From: Sphingobium sp. SYK-6
GTDB taxonomy: Bacteria; Pseudomonadota; Alphaproteobacteria; Sphingomonadales; Sphingomonadaceae
Assembly (NCBI RefSeq): GCF_000283515.1
Contig: NC_015976.1
Location: forward strand, 4,061,501-4,125,500
Direction of reading: 5' to 3'
Length of the DNA: 64,000 nucleotides
In this document: positions 33,385 through 41,930 of the stretch, in pieces
Layout of the letters: each line of letters starts with the position of its first letter
Numbering within the stretch: position 1 is the stretch's first letter
Program-made: the position numbers and the translations under genes
The notes under the pieces: generated by a model
Database searches by the model: none
What the model was told of the DNA's origin: nothing
The model's input: only the letters and a program-made list of their open reading frames with translations

Positions 33385-33770
33385 AGGCTCTGGGCATGAC
33401 CATCGTGGCGGCATTGATCGCCGCTGGTGCCGCCGCGGGCAGCTTGGCTTCCCCGGATCAGGCCATGGTTGCTCCTGTCGCCGCCCCGGCGCCTGCCGGG
33501 CTGGATGGCAGGGGACTGTTCCTCAAGCATTGCGGCTATTGCCACCTGCCCGGAGGCACGGGCAGCATTCAGCTCGAACGGCGCTGGGGCAAGGCGCGTG
33601 CGCTCCTTGCCGAACGGACCGACCTTCCTGCCGAATATGTGAAGGGCGTGGCGCGGCAGGGCATCTTCAGCATGCCGCCCATCACGCGTGTCGAAGTGAC
33701 GGACGATGAGCTCGACAAGCTCGCGGCCTATCTCGCCACGGCCGACAAGACCAAGGCGCATGTGCGATGA
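33381..33770 (+). CDS. c-type cytochrome, electron acceptor of the flavoprotein
   Basis: 129 aa. Signal peptide (1-23) and an Ala/Pro linker (24-40), then a single haem-binding motif C51-G-Y-C-H55 and a probable Met ligand in GIFSMPPIT (Met98). The length and small mono-haem domain match PchC/EhyA-type subunits. It starts inside the flavoprotein stop (ATGA overlap), implying coupled translation and a stoichiometric complex. The flavoprotein shows no signal peptide while this does, so the flavin subunit may be exported by piggy-back. Confidence 0.87.
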   Translation: MKALGMTIVAALIAAGAAAGSLASPDQAMVAPVAAPAPAGLDGRGLFLKHCGYCHLPGGTGSIQLERRWGKARALLAERTDLPAEYVKGVARQGIFSMPPITRVEVTDDELDKLAAYLATADKTKAHVR

Positions 33771-34300
33771 TCCGGCGCGACCTTCTCAAGCTCGGCAGCC
33801 TCGCAACCGCTGGCCTTGCCTTCCCTGCCCCACTCTTCGCGGCAGTCGATGACGCGCAGGCCATGTCCGTCATCGTCGATCCCCGCTTCAAGGCCGCCCT
33901 TGCCTTCGCGGATGCCGCCCGTGGGAGCGGCGCGCGCGTATTTGCCAGCGAGGGCGATCTCGTGAGCGTCTGGCATGGGCCTTTGCGCGGTGCGTCGCCC
34001 GCCGGCCTGCGGGGTCTGACGGGCTATGGCGACATGGTCGTGGCGGGCGGTCTTGCCGCTGCCGCCCGACGACCATTCAGCTTTCGCATGTCGCATCATG
34101 TTGCGCAGGGTGAACAGTCGCACCGGCAATCCATTGGTTCACCGGCCCAGGCCGACGTGCTTCAGGCTGCGGGCGAGCAATGGCCGCTCGCGCTCTGGAG
34201 CCTGATGTCGGCCGGTTCGGGCGCCCCCGGCAATGTGCGGGCTCGGCGAACCGAAGCCGCCGGACGCGAGGGGACCTTGTGGTCCTGGGCCATTGCCTAA
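33767..34300 (+). CDS. Tat-exported protein of unknown function
   Basis: 177 aa. The N-terminus is a twin-arginine signal (IRRDLLKLGSLATAGLAFPAPLFA, with R-R-D-L-L-K), so it is exported folded, often with a cofactor. The mature part (SVIVDPRFKAALAFADAARGSGARVFASEGDLVSVWHGPL) resembles no family I recognise. It overlaps the cytochrome gene by 4 bp, so it is made with the flavocytochrome. A role in assembly or export of the flavoprotein is possible but unproven. Confidence 0.7.
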   Translation: MIRRDLLKLGSLATAGLAFPAPLFAAVDDAQAMSVIVDPRFKAALAFADAARGSGARVFASEGDLVSVWHGPLRGASPAGLRGLTGYGDMVVAGGLAAAARRPFSFRMSHHVAQGEQSHRQSIGSPAQADVLQAAGEQWPLALWSLMSAGSGAPGNVRARRTEAAGREGTLWSWAIA

Positions 34301-34354
34301 GCGACGTGGATCGCCCAAGCTGAGGGCATATTGATTTTGAGGGCGGCGAACTAA

Positions 34355-35386
34355 ATGACGAATATGTCGAGCGAAGGACCTGTCCGCCGCCGGGCGGGAG
34401 CGACCCTTGCCGACGTCGCCAGAGCCGCGCGGGTTTCGACCGCCACAGTGTCGCGCGCACTCAATACGCCCGACCTGCTTACCAAGGAGACGCTGGGCCG
34501 CGTCCATGCCGCGATTGCCGAGACGGGCTATATTCCGTCCCTCACGACCGGCACGGTCATCACCAATCGCAGCCGGCTGATCGCCATCATGGCCCCGCCC
34601 ACGCCGCTCGAACTGTTCGATACCACGGTCAGGGCCGCGGTCGCCGCGCTCGATGATGGGGGCTACCAGACCCTGCTTGGCATTTACGAGCGAAACGCGA
34701 CCCGCGAGAAGATCGTGACCCAGATCCTCAGCCGGCGCCCCGGCGGGCTCATCCTCATCGGCCTGCCGATGTCGCCTGACGTCCGCGCCTTGCTGGTGGA
34801 ATCCAATCTGCCGATCGTGGAGACCTGGGAGACGCCCATCACGCCCATCGATATGGTCGCGGGCATTTCCCATCATGACATCGGGATCGAGGTGGGCAAT
34901 TTCCTGCTCCGCAAGGGCTATCAGCGGCCGATGATCTTCTCGACCGACAGCAGCCGTGGCCATATCCGGCGCTACGGGATCTCACGGGTGCTGATGGAAG
35001 CCGGCCGCCCGGAACCCAGGAGCATCGACCACACCCTGCCGGGCACGATCGGCGAAGGTCGGCGCAGCTTCGCCCGCATCTGGGAAGCCGGCGAGCGGCC
35101 GGACGTGATCGTCTGCTCCTCCGACTGGCTTGCGCAGGGCATCCTCATAGAAGCCTCGGTGCGTGGTGTGCGGGTGCCGGAGGATGTAGCGGTGGTCGGC
35201 TTTGGCGATTTCGATTTCGCGCGGGAACTGGAGCCTTCCCTGACCTCGGTCCGCATCGATGGCGCGGAAATGGGGCGGCAGGCCGCCACCCTCATGCTCC
35301 AGGCCTTGTCCAGGAGCCAGCGCGAGCGCGCCAAGGCGCCCCGCGTCGACATCGGCTTCACGCTCGTTGAGCGCCGCAGCACATGA
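34355..35386 (+). CDS. LacI-family transcriptional regulator
   Basis: 343 aa. N-terminal HTH: TLADVARAARVSTATVSRALN (about 17-37), hinge helix near 60, then a periplasmic-binding-protein-like sensor domain (LIAIMAPPTPLELFD..., VIVCSSDWLAQGILIEASVRGVRVPEDVAVVGFGDFDFARELEPSLTSVRID). LacI proteins bind palindromes and respond to a small ligand. It is the obvious candidate for the ATGTA-N5-TRCAT sites in the two cluster promoters, but no site is visible right upstream of its own gene. It overlaps the aldehyde dehydrogenase start by 4 bp. Confidence 0.9.
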   Translation: MTNMSSEGPVRRRAGATLADVARAARVSTATVSRALNTPDLLTKETLGRVHAAIAETGYIPSLTTGTVITNRSRLIAIMAPPTPLELFDTTVRAAVAALDDGGYQTLLGIYERNATREKIVTQILSRRPGGLILIGLPMSPDVRALLVESNLPIVETWETPITPIDMVAGISHHDIGIEVGNFLLRKGYQRPMIFSTDSSRGHIRRYGISRVLMEAGRPEPRSIDHTLPGTIGEGRRSFARIWEAGERPDVIVCSSDWLAQGILIEASVRGVRVPEDVAVVGFGDFDFARELEPSLTSVRIDGAEMGRQAATLMLQALSRSQRERAKAPRVDIGFTLVERRST

Positions 35387-36864
35387 GCGAGCCCACCGCG
35401 CCGCCGCCCGAAGTGCTGCGCTTCCTCGATGCCTCGCATGGCCTGCTGATCGACGGCGCCTGGCAACCGGCCGCGAGCGGCGAAACGCTGCCCGTGGAGG
35501 ACCCCGCCACCGGCCGGACGATCGGCAGCATCGCGGCCGGCGGCGCGGCGGACGTCGACAATGCCGTTCGCGCTGCCGGGCACGCGCTCCGCGCGCCCTC
35601 CTGGCGCGCCATGCCGCCGGGCGAGCGGACGCGCTTGCTCTGGAGGCTCGCCGATCTCGTCGAGCGCGATCGAGAGGCGCTCGCGTTCCTGGAAAGCCTC
35701 GACAACGGGATGCCGCTCTCCCTCGCCCGGTTCAGCGTCGGCGGCGCGATATCGGGGCTACGCTATAATGCCGGCTGGGCAGGCAAGATATCGGGCGAAA
35801 CGCCGACCGTCTCCGCGCCCGATCATCACGCTTACACCGTGTACGAGCCGGTGGGCGTGGTTGGCGCGATCATCCCCTGGAATCTTCCCCTGACGATGGC
35901 CGCGAACAAGATCGGCCCGGCGATCGCGGCGGGCTGCACCATCGTGCTGAAGCCTGCCGAGCTGACATCGCTTTCCGCGCTCTGGCTCGGCCAGCTCGTT
36001 CTGGAAGCGGGCTTCCCCGCCGGGGTCATCAATATCGTCACGGGGCTGGGCTCGCAGGCAGGCGCCGCGCTGGCGGCCCATCCACGCGTCTCCAAGATCA
36101 GTTTCACCGGCTCGACGGCGACCGGGCAGGCCATTGCCGCCGCTGCCCTGCCGACGCTCAAGCGCGTCACGCTCGAACTGGGCGGCAAGTCGCCCGTCTT
36201 CATCTTCCCGGACGCCGATCTCGATGCGGCGGCGCTGGGCGCGGCGAACGGCATCTTCCTCAATTCCGGCCAGGTCTGTGTCGCGGGCTCCCGACTGTAC
36301 GCCCATCGCGGAGTGTTCGATCGCGTCGTGGAGTCAGTCGCGGCGCATGCCGGGGCGCTGCGTGTCGGGCCGGGGACCGCGGAAGGCACGCAAATCGGTC
36401 CGCTTGTGTCGGGCGGGCAGAAGCAACGCGTCGAGGGCTTCCTCGCGCAGGCGGCGACCGATGGCTGCACGGTGGTGGCGGGTGGTGATCTGGCCGATCC
36501 GGCAGGGCATTTTGTCCGCCCGACCGTACTCGCGGGCGCCGAACCGCATATGAGCGTGTATCGCGAGGAAATCTTCGGCCCCGTGCTGACGGTCATGCCG
36601 TTCGAGGCAGATGACCTCGATCTGATCGCCGCGCGCGCGAACGATACGCGCTATGGCCTGTCCGCGAACATCTGGACACGCGACATTTCCCGGGCACACA
36701 GGCTGGCCCGGCTGATCGACGCCGGGACCATAAGAGTGAACGGCGCCGGCATCGATCATGCCCTGCCGTTCGGGGGCTTCAAGCAATCGGGCTGGGGACG
36801 CGAGAACGGACGAGAGGGTATTCTCGCTCATATGGAGCTCAAGTCCGTATCCATTCGCCTGTGA
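35383..36864 (+). CDS. NAD(P)-dependent aldehyde dehydrogenase
   Basis: 493 aa. ALDH superfamily with all key residues: PWNLP (166-170), Lys190 in VLKPAE, FTGSTATG (241-248), general base Glu265 in LELGGKS and nucleophile Cys299 in NSGQVCVAGS. It would oxidise an aromatic or phenylpropanoid aldehyde made upstream to its acid, as CalB does for coniferyl aldehyde in eugenol catabolism; the exact substrate is inferred. Coupled to the LacI gene (ATGA overlap) and the last gene of the cluster. Confidence 0.91.
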   Translation: MSEPTAPPPEVLRFLDASHGLLIDGAWQPAASGETLPVEDPATGRTIGSIAAGGAADVDNAVRAAGHALRAPSWRAMPPGERTRLLWRLADLVERDREALAFLESLDNGMPLSLARFSVGGAISGLRYNAGWAGKISGETPTVSAPDHHAYTVYEPVGVVGAIIPWNLPLTMAANKIGPAIAAGCTIVLKPAELTSLSALWLGQLVLEAGFPAGVINIVTGLGSQAGAALAAHPRVSKISFTGSTATGQAIAAAALPTLKRVTLELGGKSPVFIFPDADLDAAALGAANGIFLNSGQVCVAGSRLYAHRGVFDRVVESVAAHAGALRVGPGTAEGTQIGPLVSGGQKQRVEGFLAQAATDGCTVVAGGDLADPAGHFVRPTVLAGAEPHMSVYREEIFGPVLTVMPFEADDLDLIAARANDTRYGLSANIWTRDISRAHRLARLIDAGTIRVNGAGIDHALPFGGFKQSGWGRENGREGILAHMELKSVSIRL

Positions 36865-36936
36865 CGGCGGCAGGGCCGAGGCCTTGCGGTGGTCCCGACG
36901 TCGGGTTGCGCGCTGATGTCGAGCTCTGCGGCCCGC

Positions 36937-37485
36937 TCAGCGCTTCCCGCCGCCTTTCCCTGACAGCACGTCCCTGAACGCCGCAGCAAGCGAGCCGGCC
37001 TCATCCTCGCGGAGCACGCCAAGGGCCCGCAGCACCTCGTCGGCGCCCGCGGCCCGGGGATAGGGATCGAGATTGAGCGCGAGCGTCTGCGCCGCTGCTT
37101 CGCCGAGGTCGATTCTCTCGTCCTCCAGCGGCAGCAGGTCGCAATCCTCGTCGCGCAGCTCGATCTCGTCTTCCTCCGACTCCGCTGTCTCGAGATCCCG
37201 CACGAAGCGAATGACGAAAGGCGCATCCAGATGCGCCGGGACATCCTCGTCCGTGGCGACGCAGGCCTGCACCAGATCCGCCGTCACGGTCCCGTCGATG
37301 CGGTAACCATTCGCTTCCGGCGAAATCCGCGCGGATGCCTCCAGGCGATCGAGCCTCCGCAACCCGAAGCGCCCCGCGAGCGCGGCGCGCTCCTGGTCCG
37401 TGGCGCTGATGACATGTTCGCGCGTCCCCTCGCCTATTTCGTTGGCGCGGACGATACGGGAAAATTCGGGCGGCCGCTCCGGCAT
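36937..37485 (-). CDS. yceD: YceD/DUF177 family protein
   Basis: 182 aa. The family features are present: an N-terminal strand region (FSRIVRANEIGEG), GTVTADLVQACVATDEDVPAHLDAPFVIRFV, an acidic stretch (ETAESEEDEIELRDEDCDLLPLEDERIDLGEAAAQTLALNLDPYPR) and a basic C-terminus. YceD acts with RNase E-linked rRNA processing in gamma-proteobacteria and plants; it is usually next to rpmF and plsX, which are absent here. It lies 3 bp after the bc1 chaperone gene stop and belongs to that unit. Confidence 0.85.
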   Translation of the reverse strand: MPERPPEFSRIVRANEIGEGTREHVISATDQERAALAGRFGLRRLDRLEASARISPEANGYRIDGTVTADLVQACVATDEDVPAHLDAPFVIRFVRDLETAESEEDEIELRDEDCDLLPLEDERIDLGEAAAQTLALNLDPYPRAAGADEVLRALGVLREDEAGSLAAAFRDVLSGKGGGKR

Positions 37486-37488
37486 GGT

Positions 37489-38004
37489 TCAGCCCCGCAA
37501 CCGGCCGGAAAGAAGCGCGTCGCGATCCTGCCCCGACAAGCGCCCGAAAAGCGCCCGCAATTCTCCCTCGAGATACGCAAGCGCTTCCGGCGCCGGCGCA
37601 TTGCCGCGATAGAGATTTCTCACCAGCGCCTCCGAAAGGGGCGCCTCGCCGGCCAGACCCGCCCGATAGGCCGCCAGCCGGCCGCCAAGCGCCCCCACCA
37701 TATGGCCCACCTGTTTGCCGACGACGACATCCCCGAAGCCGATCTGGCGAATCTGGGCATCCATGTCGTCGATGAAAAGCTCCGTCAGCCTGGCGGATTC
37801 GCCTTTCGCATCCAGCGCTTCGAGCCGAAGCAGCACCAGCGAGAGCACCGCCGCCACCATGTCGAACCGGCCGTCCAGCGAATCGGCCACGCCGCCGCGC
37901 TCATACCAGTGCGGTTCACGGGCCGTGGCGACGATCATCGCATAAAGGGGTCGCAGCGCCGCGCGATCATCCTTGCGAGCGAAAAGAGATGACAAAAGAC
38001 TCAT
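37489..38004 (-). CDS. Ubiquinol-cytochrome c chaperone family protein (CBP3-like)
   Basis: 171 aa. Ubiq_cyt_C_chap domain: ALRPLYAMIVATAREPHWYERGGVADSLDGRFDMVAAVLSLVLLRLE at the N-terminal half, then LFIDDMDAQIRQIGFGDVVVGKQVGHMVGALGGRLAAY. In mitochondria the homologue Cbp3 helps make cytochrome b for complex III. The bacterial protein probably helps assemble cytochrome bc1. Divergent from bamE, the common alphaproteobacterial arrangement. Confidence 0.9.
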   Translation of the reverse strand: MSLLSSLFARKDDRAALRPLYAMIVATAREPHWYERGGVADSLDGRFDMVAAVLSLVLLRLEALDAKGESARLTELFIDDMDAQIRQIGFGDVVVGKQVGHMVGALGGRLAAYRAGLAGEAPLSEALVRNLYRGNAPAPEALAYLEGELRALFGRLSGQDRDALLSGRLRG

Positions 38005-38158
38005 GTGCGGTTCAGCTTTGCGCAGCCAGGGAAAGTTCAGGATGGATCATGATGGCGGGTCTCCACCATCGGACAGTTGCATATTGATTGCAGAGGCTGG
38101 CAATGCAATGGGCGGCGAGGCCCGCCGGGCGCATTTTCGAGAAGGACACGAGCGGACG

Positions 38159-38662
38159 ATGAACATGCAGCGAGGGATGAAGCGACCGCTCCTTGTGGCG
38201 AGCGTGGCGGCGATCCTGCTGCTCGCGGGCGGCTGCACCCGGATCCGGGCGCACCAGGGCTATCTTGTCGACCAGCTCATCGTCGATTCCGTGTTGCCCG
38301 GCGTGGACAACAAGGCCTCCGTGGAAGGCGCGCTTGGCCGGCCCACCTTCGTCTCGCAGTTCGGGCCGGAGCGCTGGTACTATGTGGCGCGCGATACGCG
38401 GGCGCTCGCCTTCAGTTCGCCGCGCCCGACGGAGCAGTTGCTCATCACTGTCCAGTTCGATGGTCAAGGCAACGTCGCCACGATCGATCGCAACGCAACG
38501 CTCGATCAGATCGCCAATCTGTCCCCCGTCGGCGCCAAGACGCCGACGCTGGGCCGGAAGCGGAGCCTCCTCGACGAGATTTTCGGCAATATCGGCGCGG
38601 TGGGTGCGGGCGGCATGGGCGGCGGCGGCGCGCCGACGGGCCCAGGCCCCAACGGCGGCTGA
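38159..38662 (+). CDS. bamE: Outer membrane assembly lipoprotein BamE (SmpA/OmlA)
   Basis: 167 aa from the ATG at 38159. Lipoprotein signal with lipobox LLLAGGC (about 19-25), then the SmpA/OmlA fold: GYLVDQLIVDSVLPGVDNKASVEGALGRPTFVSQFGPERWYYVAR. BamE supports the BAM complex in inserting outer membrane barrels. The C-terminus is a Gly/Pro-rich tail (GAGGMGGGGAPTGPGPNGG) not needed by the fold. Confidence 0.9.
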   Translation: MNMQRGMKRPLLVASVAAILLLAGGCTRIRAHQGYLVDQLIVDSVLPGVDNKASVEGALGRPTFVSQFGPERWYYVARDTRALAFSSPRPTEQLLITVQFDGQGNVATIDRNATLDQIANLSPVGAKTPTLGRKRSLLDEIFGNIGAVGAGGMGGGGAPTGPGPNGG

Positions 38663-38673
38663 CATCGTCGATC

Positions 38674-38693
38674 GTCCCGGTGATTTCCGGGAC
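38674..38693 (+). terminator. Possible weak terminator after bamE
   Basis: Stem GTCCCGG / CCGGGAC with a 6-nt loop, followed by GCTTTC rather than a clean T-run. Stable hairpin but a poor tail. Confidence 0.45.
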
Positions 38694-38782
38694 GCTTTCG
38701 GCTCGAAGGGCGCCGCGCATGTGGTTTTCCTTGCAATCGACCCGTTGTTGACTTCATGATGGGCAATTGAGGGAGAGCCGCG

Positions 38783-39547
38783 ATGCAGCATTTCGGCGAT
38801 CTGCAGCCCCTGGGGCGGCCGGATTTCTTTGCCGAGCAGGCGCCGGTCGGCAGATACAGCGCCAGGCGGAGCCGCTGGCGGTTCGCGGTGGGATCGCTTG
38901 AAGTCGGCTTCGACCGGGCAAGCGAAACCATCGATGCCGAAACGCCGCGACAACAGGCCGGGCCGCGTCTGGACTTCGCCCAGCGCCTCATGATCCTTGT
39001 CGGAACGATAAGCTGTGCCGCCCTCCTACTGGCGCTGGCCGGATGGATGTGGTCGAAGCGCGGCTCGTCCATCATGGGCGGGGAAACCGTCTCGGCTGCG
39101 ATCATCGATCGCGAGGACGCTGCAGCGCCGGCGAGGCCGGACGAAACGCCCGTCGTGATCCCCACGAAGGCGGTACCGACCCGGCTGACCGCCGTCATCG
39201 AGCGGCAGGCGGCTGCCCCGGCGGTGGCACCCACGAAGCGCGCGTCCGTGGCCATCGCGCAGGGCGAGGCCATTGCCCCCAAGGCGGCCGCTATAGGTCC
39301 GGCGTCCGCGCCCGACGAAGCGATCGTCGCCTCAGGCAATTATCTGCTCATCCCGAGCGTGGCCCATGCGCTTTCCACTGCCATGGCCAGTGGGGAAGCG
39401 CAGAACTGGGTCGCCGGCAACTATCATGGCCTCGTCGTCGTCGGCGACGCGGAGCTCAAGGACAGCAAGCGCTGCCGGCAAGGCACCGTGTTGCTGCGCG
39501 ATGGGTCGCTTCAGGGCCGGACCCAGCGGTTCGAGCGCTGCCTCTGA
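38783..39547 (+). CDS. Single-span membrane protein with small C-terminal domain, unknown
   Basis: 254 aa. A basic cytoplasmic N-terminal part (1-66) is followed by one membrane helix (about 67-90, LMILVGTISCAALLLALAGWMW), an Ala/Pro/Thr-rich linker (about 108-180), and a compact C-terminal domain (about 182-254) with two Cys residues (RCRQG, ERCL) and W-V-A-G-N-Y-H-G-L-V-V-V-G-D. The two cysteines could form a periplasmic disulfide. No named family recognised. It stands alone between bamE and the convergent maeB. Confidence 0.65.
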   Translation: MQHFGDLQPLGRPDFFAEQAPVGRYSARRSRWRFAVGSLEVGFDRASETIDAETPRQQAGPRLDFAQRLMILVGTISCAALLLALAGWMWSKRGSSIMGGETVSAAIIDREDAAAPARPDETPVVIPTKAVPTRLTAVIERQAAAPAVAPTKRASVAIAQGEAIAPKAAAIGPASAPDEAIVASGNYLLIPSVAHALSTAMASGEAQNWVAGNYHGLVVVGDAELKDSKRCRQGTVLLRDGSLQGRTQRFERCL

Positions 39548-39589
39548 GCTGGCGCGCGGCCGGATCGCCGGCCGGACGCGGCGGTCGGT

Positions 39590-41863
39590 TCAGCGCGCGA
39601 TGCCGCCGGCAGCGAGCACGGCAAGCGTCACCAGTTCCGAGGCGGTCGACGCCATGGCGGCAATCTGCACCGGCTGGCCCATGCCGATGAGCATGGGGCC
39701 GATCACGGAGTCCCCGCCCAGTTCCCGCAGCAGCTTGGCGGAAAGATTGGCCGACTGGAGCCCCGGCATCACCAGCACGTTGGCCGGCCCGGACAGGCGG
39801 CTGAAGGGATAGCTCTGCATGACGCGCGCATTAAGCGCCACGTCCGGTGCCATCTCCCCCTCATATTCGAAATCGACGTTGCGCTGGTCGAGCAGGCCGA
39901 CTGCCTCGCGAATATTGTCGAGCCAGTTGCCGGGCGGATTGCCGAAGGTCGAATAGGAAAGGAAGGCGACGCGCGGCTCATGGCCCATCCGACGGGCGAC
40001 GGCGGCGGTGCCAATGGCGATATCGGCAAGCTCGGCGGCGCCGGGACGCTCGTTGACGGTGGTGTCGGCCATGAACACCGTGTGACTGCGGCCGACAAGG
40101 ACATGGATGCCGAAGCAGGTGCGATCCGGCGCTGGATCGATGACCCGGCGCAATTCGCGCATGGTCTGGGCATAAGTGCGGGTGACGCCGGTGATCATCG
40201 CGTCCGCCTCGCCCATCTTGAGCAGCAGCGCGCCGAAGATGTTGCGATCGCGATTGACCATCCGCTCGCAGTCGCGCCGCAGATAGCCGCGCCGCTGGAG
40301 GCGCTCGTAAAGCGCGTCGACCATTTTCGGCACGAGCGGCGAATTCACGCTGTTGTAGAGCTCGAAGCTTTCCGGGTCGCGGACGCCCAATTCCCTCAGC
40401 TTCTCATAGACGTCCTGACGGCCGACCAGCACCGGAATGCCATAGCCGCCGTCCCGGAACTGGATCGCCGCGCGCAGGACGACTTCCTCCTCGGCTTCCG
40501 CGAAGAGAACGCGCTTGGGCGCGGCACGCGCGCCTTCATAAGCGAGCGTCAGGACCGAGGTGGTGGGATTGAGCCGGGCGCGCAGGGTCTGCCGATAGGC
40601 GGCCATGTCCTCGATCGGCTGCTGCGCCACGCCCGATTCCATCGCGGCCTGCGCGACGGCGGCCGGCACCACTTCCATCAGACGGGGATCGAAGGGCGCG
40701 GGAATGATATAGTCCGCGCCGAAGCTGTGCGACTTGCCATAGGCCAGCGCGACTTCCTCCGGCACCTGCTCGCGCGCGAGCGAAGCGATGGCCTGCGCCG
40801 CGGCGATCTTCATCGCCTCGTTGATCGCCGTGGCCCGCACGTCGAGCGCGCCGCGAAAGATAAAGGGGAAGCCGAGGACATTGTTGACCTGGTTCGGATA
40901 GTCCGACCGGCCCGTCGCCACGATGGCATCGGGCCGCGCCGCCTTTGCGACGGGCGGCAGGATTTCCGGATCCGGATTGGCCATCGCGAAAATGATCGGC
41001 CGGGCGTTCATCTCGCCGATCCACTCGGGCCTGAGCGCATCCTTGGCGGAGAGCCCGAGGAAGATGTCCGCGCCCTTGAGCGCCTCATGCAGCGTCCGCG
41101 CCTCCGTGCGCACCGCATGGGCGGACTTGAACTGGTCCATGCCGTGCGTGCGCCCCTGATAGATCACGCCTTCGCGATCACACATGGTGACATTGTCATG
41201 CGGCACGCCCAGTGCCTTGATGAGTTCGGTGCAGGCGATGGCGGCAGCGCCGGCGCCATTCACGACGACGCGGGCCTCGCTGATGTCGCGTCCGGTCAGG
41301 TGGCAGGCATTGATGAGCCCGGCGGCGCAGATGATGGCCGTGCCGTGCTGATCGTCATGCATGACCGGAATGTTCATCCGCTCCTTGAGCGCCGCCTCGA
41401 TCATGAAGCATTCGGGCGCCTTGATGTCTTCGAGGTTGATGCCGCCGAAGCTGGGCTCGAGCAGCGCCACCGCGTCGATGAAGGCCTGCGGGTCTTCGGT
41501 GTCCACCTCGAGGTCGATGGCGTCCACGTCCGCGAAGCGCTTGAACAGGACGGCCTTGCCTTCCATCACCGGTTTTGACGCCAGCGCTCCGAGATTGCCC
41601 AGGCCCAGGATCGCCGTGCCGTTCGAGATGACCGCGACGAGATTGCCCCGCGCGGTGTAATCATAGGCCGTCTGCGGATTTTCGGCGATCTCCCGCACGG
41701 GAACCGCCACGCCCGGCGAATAGGCCAGCGCGAGGTCGCGCTGCGTGGCCATGGGCTTGGAAGCGATGATCTCGATCTTCCCGGGCCGGCCGGCCGAATG
41801 AAAGAGAAGCGCCTCGCGCTCCGAGAATTCGATGGTCGTCTTGTCGCTGGTCGTATCTGTCAT
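39590..41863 (-). CDS. maeB: NADP-dependent malic enzyme (MaeB type)
   Basis: 757 aa. Malic enzyme domain in the first ~430 residues ([58 protein letters not shown]) fused to a phosphate-acetyltransferase-like domain (about 430-757; [36 protein letters not shown], [22 protein letters not shown]). It converts malate to pyruvate with NADPH; the PTA-like part is usually regulatory and inactive as an acetyltransferase in this family. Divergent from mutS with about 70 bp between. Confidence 0.95.
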   Translation of the reverse strand: MTDTTSDKTTIEFSEREALLFHSAGRPGKIEIIASKPMATQRDLALAYSPGVAVPVREIAENPQTAYDYTARGNLVAVISNGTAILGLGNLGALASKPVMEGKAVLFKRFADVDAIDLEVDTEDPQAFIDAVALLEPSFGGINLEDIKAPECFMIEAALKERMNIPVMHDDQHGTAIICAAGLINACHLTGRDISEARVVVNGAGAAAIACTELIKALGVPHDNVTMCDREGVIYQGRTHGMDQFKSAHAVRTEARTLHEALKGADIFLGLSAKDALRPEWIGEMNARPIIFAMANPDPEILPPVAKAARPDAIVATGRSDYPNQVNNVLGFPFIFRGALDVRATAINEAMKIAAAQAIASLAREQVPEEVALAYGKSHSFGADYIIPAPFDPRLMEVVPAAVAQAAMESGVAQQPIEDMAAYRQTLRARLNPTTSVLTLAYEGARAAPKRVLFAEAEEEVVLRAAIQFRDGGYGIPVLVGRQDVYEKLRELGVRDPESFELYNSVNSPLVPKMVDALYERLQRRGYLRRDCERMVNRDRNIFGALLLKMGEADAMITGVTRTYAQTMRELRRVIDPAPDRTCFGIHVLVGRSHTVFMADTTVNERPGAAELADIAIGTAAVARRMGHEPRVAFLSYSTFGNPPGNWLDNIREAVGLLDQRNVDFEYEGEMAPDVALNARVMQSYPFSRLSGPANVLVMPGLQSANLSAKLLRELGGDSVIGPMLIGMGQPVQIAAMASTASELVTLAVLAAGGIAR

Positions 41864-41930
41864 GGGAGTGGGGCCCTTCGATCAAGTCTGCCCTAGCGAC
41901 AATCCGATCCGATCGACAAGGGGTGCGGAC

